A DNA stretch of 64,000 nucleotides from Haloarcula limicola (lineage in GTDB: Archaea > Halobacteriota > Halobacteria > Halobacteriales > Haloarculaceae): the NCBI RefSeq assembly GCF_010119205.1, contig NZ_WRXM01000002.1, positions 984,982 to 1,048,981 on the forward strand, in the 5' to 3' direction. Shown here piece by piece: positions 61,232-64,000 of this stretch (the first letter of the stretch is position 1; the number at the start of each line of letters is the position of its first letter). Made by a program: the position numbers and the translations under genes. The notes below the pieces were generated by a model, which saw nothing but the letters and a program-made list of their open reading frames with translations, was not told where the DNA came from and did not search any database.

Positions 61232-61677
61232 TCCGAGAGCCGTTCGACCGTCTCCTCGTCGACGCCCTCAGTCCACGGCGAGCGCCCGCCGTCGCCGTCG
61301 GTCTTGTACGTTCCGCGAGCGGTGGCGACGTGGTGGTCGTCGGCGTCGTACACCTCGACGTCGACGACGGCGACGCTCCCGCCGTTTCTGACCACGTCGG
61401 CCTCGGCGCGGAGGTCGGCCGTCGCGGGCGCGAGGTAGTCGATCCGCATGTCGACCGTCGGCGAGATACTCTCCGACAGCGAGACGACGGCGGCCCCGCC
61501 GACGGTGTCGACCAGCGAGTAGGTGACCCCGCCGTGGGCGATGCGTGTCTGTGGGTTCGAGGAGTGTTCGGGCCGCAGCGGGAGCCGCGCTTCGGCGCGT
61601 CCGTCGCCGACCTCGGTCATCTCGATTCCGAGTTCGGCCACGAACGGGACGTCGTTGAACAGCGCCTGTAAGCTCAT
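61228..61677 (-). CDS. PaaI-type hotdog thioesterase
   Basis: This 149-residue hotdog-fold protein has PLRPEHSSNPQTRIAHGGVTYSLVDTVGG-type residues around RIAHGGVTYSLVDTVGGAAV, the PaaI signature with the HGG motif. It hydrolyses acyl-CoA thioesters, probably of aromatic or hydroxyphenyl type, in the cytosol. The start at 61677 (MSLQALFNDVPFVAELGIEM) is supported by a TATA box 24 bases upstream; the very long upstream frame is a shadow. It is convergent with the antiporter. Confidence 0.88.
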   Translation of the reverse strand: MSLQALFNDVPFVAELGIEMTEVGDGRAEARLPLRPEHSSNPQTRIAHGGVTYSLVDTVGGAAVVSLSESISPTVDMRIDYLAPATADLRAEADVVRNGGSVAVVDVEVYDADDHHVATARGTYKTDGDGGRSPWTEGVDEETVERLSD

Positions 61678-61700
61678 AGCCGAGCGGACGACGCGAAGCC

Positions 61701-61709
61701 GTATAAGCC
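61701..61709 (-). promoter_or_regulatory. TATA box of the thioesterase gene
   Basis: Read on the minus strand, GGCTTATAC lies 24 bases before the ATG at 61677, indicating a leaderless message. Confidence 0.6.
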
Positions 61710-61737
61710 TCCGAGAACGGAGAACAACGGATGAAGA

Positions 61738-61752
61738 GTGGTCGGCGACCAC
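61738..61752. promoter_or_regulatory. Palindrome upstream of the second TrmB gene
   Basis: GTGGTC and GACCAC form a perfect 6-3-6 palindrome. It shares the GTGG...CCAC outline with the candidate operator at 29616-29631, though the spacing differs. Confidence 0.35.
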
Positions 61753-61869
61753 ACTCGAAGCGGGCGCAACTGCCGACCGCTCGGCGTCCGACGGGCGGCA
61801 AGGCCCGATATCGACGGCGCTCGGGGCGAACGGTGCAGTAAAGGGGCTCCGTATCGACGGACGACCAAG

Positions 61870-62907
61870 ATGGATTCGACGGCCGAACGACTGACACAGT
61901 TCGGACTCTCCGAGACGGAAGCACGGACCTATCTCGCTGTCCTCGAACGGGGGACGGCGACCGTCGCCACCGTCAGCGAGGCGACGGACATCTCGACCGG
62001 ATACGTCTACGACCTCGTCGAGTCGCTCGCCGAGCGGGGCTTCGTCGTCGTCGACGACCACCGAACGCCGACGCAGATACGCGCCGTCGACCCCGAGTCG
62101 GCCATCGAGTCGATGACCGAGGAGCTGACCGACCTCGAATCGGACCTCACGGAACGCTATACGGATACGGAGCGCGACTATCCCGGCATCGAGCTCGTCC
62201 GCGCTCGACAGACGCTGTACCGCCGCCTCGAACGCCTCATCGACGAGGCGGAAGACGAGATATTCATGATGCTGCCCGCCGTCGTCGCCGAGCGGCTCTC
62301 CGACCCGCTGAAGCGGGCGCGCGACCGAGGCGTGTTCGTCGCGCTGTTGCTCGGCGACGGCGAGGAGACGAGCATCGTCGAGAACGCGACCGAGATCGCG
62401 ACTATCGTCCGCTCGTGGGAACCGCCGGTCGAGACGCTCGTGACGGTCGACGACACGTCGGCGGTGACGAGCGACTCCTCGCTGCTGCGCGGCGAACACC
62501 GCGACGGGGACTACAGTCTCGTCCTCGAACAGAGTCCGAAGACGGCGGGCGCGATCACCTCCCAGTGGTTTAACTTCTGGGCCGCCGGTGACGAGGTAGC
62601 CAGCGCCGACCCGCCCGAACTCCCCGCCGAGAACCTCCCGTTCAGACACGGCCTGTTCGCGATCGTCAAGCACGCCGAGGAGCGGGACCTGCTGGTGACC
62701 GCCCACCTCTTCCCCGGACAGGGCCACCAGACGCTCACCGGCACGGTCGTCGCGGTCAACCAGAGCCTCGTCGAACCCGTCACGGCGGATTTCCCGGTCC
62801 AGAACACGCTGACGCTCGACGTCGACGGCGAGGAAGTGACCATCGGCGGTGCCGGCGCGTTCGTCGAGGACTACTCGGCGGCGGCACTCAGCGTTCGAGA
62901 GCAGTAG
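61870..62907 (+). CDS. TrmB family regulator (copy 2)
   Basis: This is a 345-residue paralog of the regulator at 29673, with the same three-part layout: an N-terminal winged helix (FGLSETEARTYLAVLERGTA, ISTGYVYDLVESLAERGFVV), a PLD-like middle (EDEIFMMLPAVVAERLSDPL) and a C-terminal domain (HLFPGQGHQTLTGTVVAVNQ ... GAGAFVEDYSAAAL). No transporter gene adjoins it, so its targets are not visible. A palindrome lies about 120 bases upstream. The start at 61870 (MDSTAERLTQFGL) agrees with the paralog; the upstream extension is non-haloarchaeal in composition. Confidence 0.85.
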   Translation: MDSTAERLTQFGLSETEARTYLAVLERGTATVATVSEATDISTGYVYDLVESLAERGFVVVDDHRTPTQIRAVDPESAIESMTEELTDLESDLTERYTDTERDYPGIELVRARQTLYRRLERLIDEAEDEIFMMLPAVVAERLSDPLKRARDRGVFVALLLGDGEETSIVENATEIATIVRSWEPPVETLVTVDDTSAVTSDSSLLRGEHRDGDYSLVLEQSPKTAGAITSQWFNFWAAGDEVASADPPELPAENLPFRHGLFAIVKHAEERDLLVTAHLFPGQGHQTLTGTVVAVNQSLVEPVTADFPVQNTLTLDVDGEEVTIGGAGAFVEDYSAAALSVREQ

Positions 62908-63058
62908 GCGACTCGAAAAGCGGTGACTGGTGGGTAATCACCGCAGCGGGACCGCGGTGCGTTGTCACAGGCATGGACACGAGGCACGGGAACCACGGTA
63001 CCCATCCCATCGCATGGCGTAATCGAGAATAAATGTTTTCCCGCGCTCCGCATCGCTC

Positions 63059-63313
63059 TCACAGCGGCCCGGCACACTCCCGACAGTAGGCGAATTCGCC
63101 CGCGTTCTCGGCTCCGCAGTGGCGACAGCGGCGATCGGACGAGTCGGACTGTGCCTCGGTCTCGGCGGGCGCTGCCCGCAGGTCGGGGCCGCCCCGGCGC
63201 AGTCGCTCGCGACCCTCGCGGGCGATACCGAGCAGCACCGGAGCCGCGGCGGCGAGCGCCACGAGCGCCATGACCGTCACGGCGAGGAGATACAGTTGCC
63301 CGGGCGAGACCAT
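63059..63313 (-). CDS. Membrane protein with C-terminal zinc ribbon
   Basis: This 84-residue protein has one N-terminal membrane helix (LYLLAVTVMALVALAAAAPV) and a cytoplasmic C-terminal zinc ribbon with two CxxC pairs (RRCRHCGAENAGEFAYCRECAGPL). Such small ribbon proteins occur widely in haloarchaea and are unassigned (DUF7577-like, from memory). It lies between the TrmB gene and a VOC-family gene; no operon is obvious. The zinc site is clear, the function unknown. Confidence 0.75.
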   Translation of the reverse strand: MVSPGQLYLLAVTVMALVALAAAAPVLLGIAREGRERLRRGGPDLRAAPAETEAQSDSSDRRCRHCGAENAGEFAYCRECAGPL

Positions 63314-63350
63314 ATCCTCTCTACGGGCCGCGGACGGGTAGCGTCTCGGG

Positions 63351-63722
63351 TCAGAGCCAGCGGTAGAACTCCAGCGTGTACCCCTCGGGGTCCTCGACGA
63401 AGGCGGCGAAGGCTCCGGCGGCGTCGATCTCCGTCGGTTCGAGGACCGGCGCGCCGCCGGCGTCGATAGCCGTCTCGAAGGTCCCTTCGACGTCGTCGAC
63501 GGTGAAGGCGACGTGGTCGACGTCGGCGCGAGAGGGCGCGATGGGGGTCGTCCGGTCGGCGTCGTACCGCAACTGGAGGTCCGCCTCCTCGCCGCGTCCC
63601 AGGTAGACGTTCTCGACGCCGTCGAGCGTGAAGCGGTGGGTCTCTTCGAAGCCCAGTTCCCCGTAGAAGGCCATCGCGCGGTCGAGGTCCGAGACGCAGA
63701 TGGCGACGTGTGCCAGATCCAT
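63351..63722 (-). CDS. VOC-family (glyoxalase-like) protein
   Basis: This 123-residue vicinal-oxygen-chelate protein has two beta-alpha-beta-beta-beta modules: MDLAHVAICVSDLDRAMAFY to LQLRYD, and VDHVAFTVDDVEGTFETAID to FVEDPEGYTLEFYRW. The metal-binding His in HVAI, and Glu and His positions in the second module (DHVAF, YTLEFY), are consistent with lactoylglutathione-lyase-type enzymes, although haloarchaea lack glutathione. The substrate is unknown. It is 37 bases upstream of the zinc-ribbon gene on the same strand. Confidence 0.85.
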   Translation of the reverse strand: MDLAHVAICVSDLDRAMAFYGELGFEETHRFTLDGVENVYLGRGEEADLQLRYDADRTTPIAPSRADVDHVAFTVDDVEGTFETAIDAGGAPVLEPTEIDAAGAFAAFVEDPEGYTLEFYRWL

Positions 63723-63835
63723 GTCCGGCCGTTCGGAAGCGCCCGAAATGACTGTACCGGTGTGACCTGTCAGCCGTCCCGTGATACCACGTGCGCCGCC
63801 GGGGTTTTTGCCCCTCGGTGTCGTCGTCCGAGTGA

Positions 63836-64000
63836 ATGAACGACGCGGAGGTCGCGGCGACGCTGCTCGACTACACGCAGGACAAGATCGCGGTAGTCGA
63901 CGCCTCGGGCGCGTACACGTACGTGAACGCGGCTACCGAGTCCATTCTCGGGTTCGATTCCGAGGCCCTCGTCGGCGAAACCGTCTTCGAGTACGTCCAT
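63836..64000 (+). CDS. PAS-domain sensor or regulator, N-terminal part
   Basis: The gene starts with ATG at 63836 and is cut by the window end after 55 residues. The visible part is a PAS domain (DKIAVVDASGAYTYVNAATE, SILGFDSEALVGETVFEYVH), which senses redox, light or small ligands. In haloarchaea such domains start histidine kinases or Bat-type regulators; the remainder is outside the window. A T-rich stretch, GTTTTTGCC, 25-30 bases upstream may be the TATA region. This frame is not a shadow because it has the PAS motif in clear order. Confidence 0.8.
   Translation, partial: MNDAEVAATLLDYTQDKIAVVDASGAYTYVNAATESILGFDSEALVGETVFEYVH

Overview
The window is a stretch of chromosome from an extremely halophilic archaeon (class Halobacteria). 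The DNA is strongly GC-rich and the predicted proteins are very acidic. Many genes are leaderless, with a TATA-like box 25-30 bases before the start codon and no room for a 5' leader. The gene set is typical of haloarchaea: Cmi4, DUF5786, DUF5828, a plant-type [2Fe-2S] ferredoxin, TiaS, L40e, a TAXI-type TRAP transporter and TrmB regulators. Several features would fit a Haloarcula/Halomicrobium-like lineage, but the species cannot be fixed from the sequence alone. The window holds 68 protein genes, the first and last cut by its edges. No rRNA, tRNA, CRISPR array or transposase gene was found.

Layout. 1-3.6 kb: the end of a nitrite/sulfite reductase, then an ammonium-uptake group (Amt, PII protein GlnK, Lrp/AsnC regulator). 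3.9-6.9 kb: a four-gene DUF4129-DUF7269-DUF58-DUF7519 operon in which every junction is an ATGA overlap. 6.9-10.6 kb: hemB, two membrane proteins, a PIN-toxin pair and a CinA-like protein. 10.9-16 kb: a membrane heterodisulfide-reductase-like Fe-S protein, Cmi4, an orphan Cas4-like protein and a glutaredoxin/redoxin/Sua5 operon. 16-20.6 kb: a CNNM/CorC-type membrane protein, a phosphate permease, DUF5828 with repeated 3' hairpins, and a DJ-1 family protein. 20.8-25.2 kb: a TAXI TRAP transporter operon. 25.3-27.9 kb: upp, an IMPACT-family protein, an ACT-domain regulator and hisB. 28.4-34.8 kb: an alpha-glucan or oligosaccharide locus (MFS permease, divergent TrmB regulator, large secreted GH97 enzyme). 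34.8-46.5 kb: hisA, a coiled-coil membrane protein, two tandem PiT phosphate permeases, ferredoxin, prepilin peptidase, hisI, glmM, pyrE and a nucleobase permease. 46.5-64 kb: mostly housekeeping genes (TiaS, uracil-DNA glycosylase, L40e, Tsr3, SerS), with redox proteins, two metallo-beta-lactamase-fold proteins, a Na+/H+ antiporter fused to TrkA domains, a second TrmB regulator and a PAS protein cut by the window end.

The most unusual content is non-coding. Four intergenic elements (10761-10928, 28071-28293, 35708-36168, 57912-58194) share the terminal word AACAGCCAGAAAGCCCC, an internal GCCCCTTTCAGTCCC word, and a long internal stem. The stem sequence differs between elements while pairing is kept, which is covariation between copies. 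One copy also carries eight perfect hairpins of almost constant geometry (9-base arm, 3-base loop, 9-base arm). I know of no description of this family; it looks like a non-autonomous structured repeat. Separately, three or four sequences resembling archaeal origin recognition boxes lie at about 18.7-18.8 kb and 26.05-26.11 kb with no orc1/cdc6 gene in the window.

Functional links. Phosphate uptake is covered by three PiT-type permeases. Nucleobase salvage is covered by upp, pyrE and an NCS2 permease. Histidine synthesis genes are scattered (hisB, hisA, hisI) and not in one operon. Thiol redox chemistry recurs in two small CPFC/CPYC proteins, two AhpC/TSA-type proteins (one without the catalytic cysteine) and a ferredoxin.
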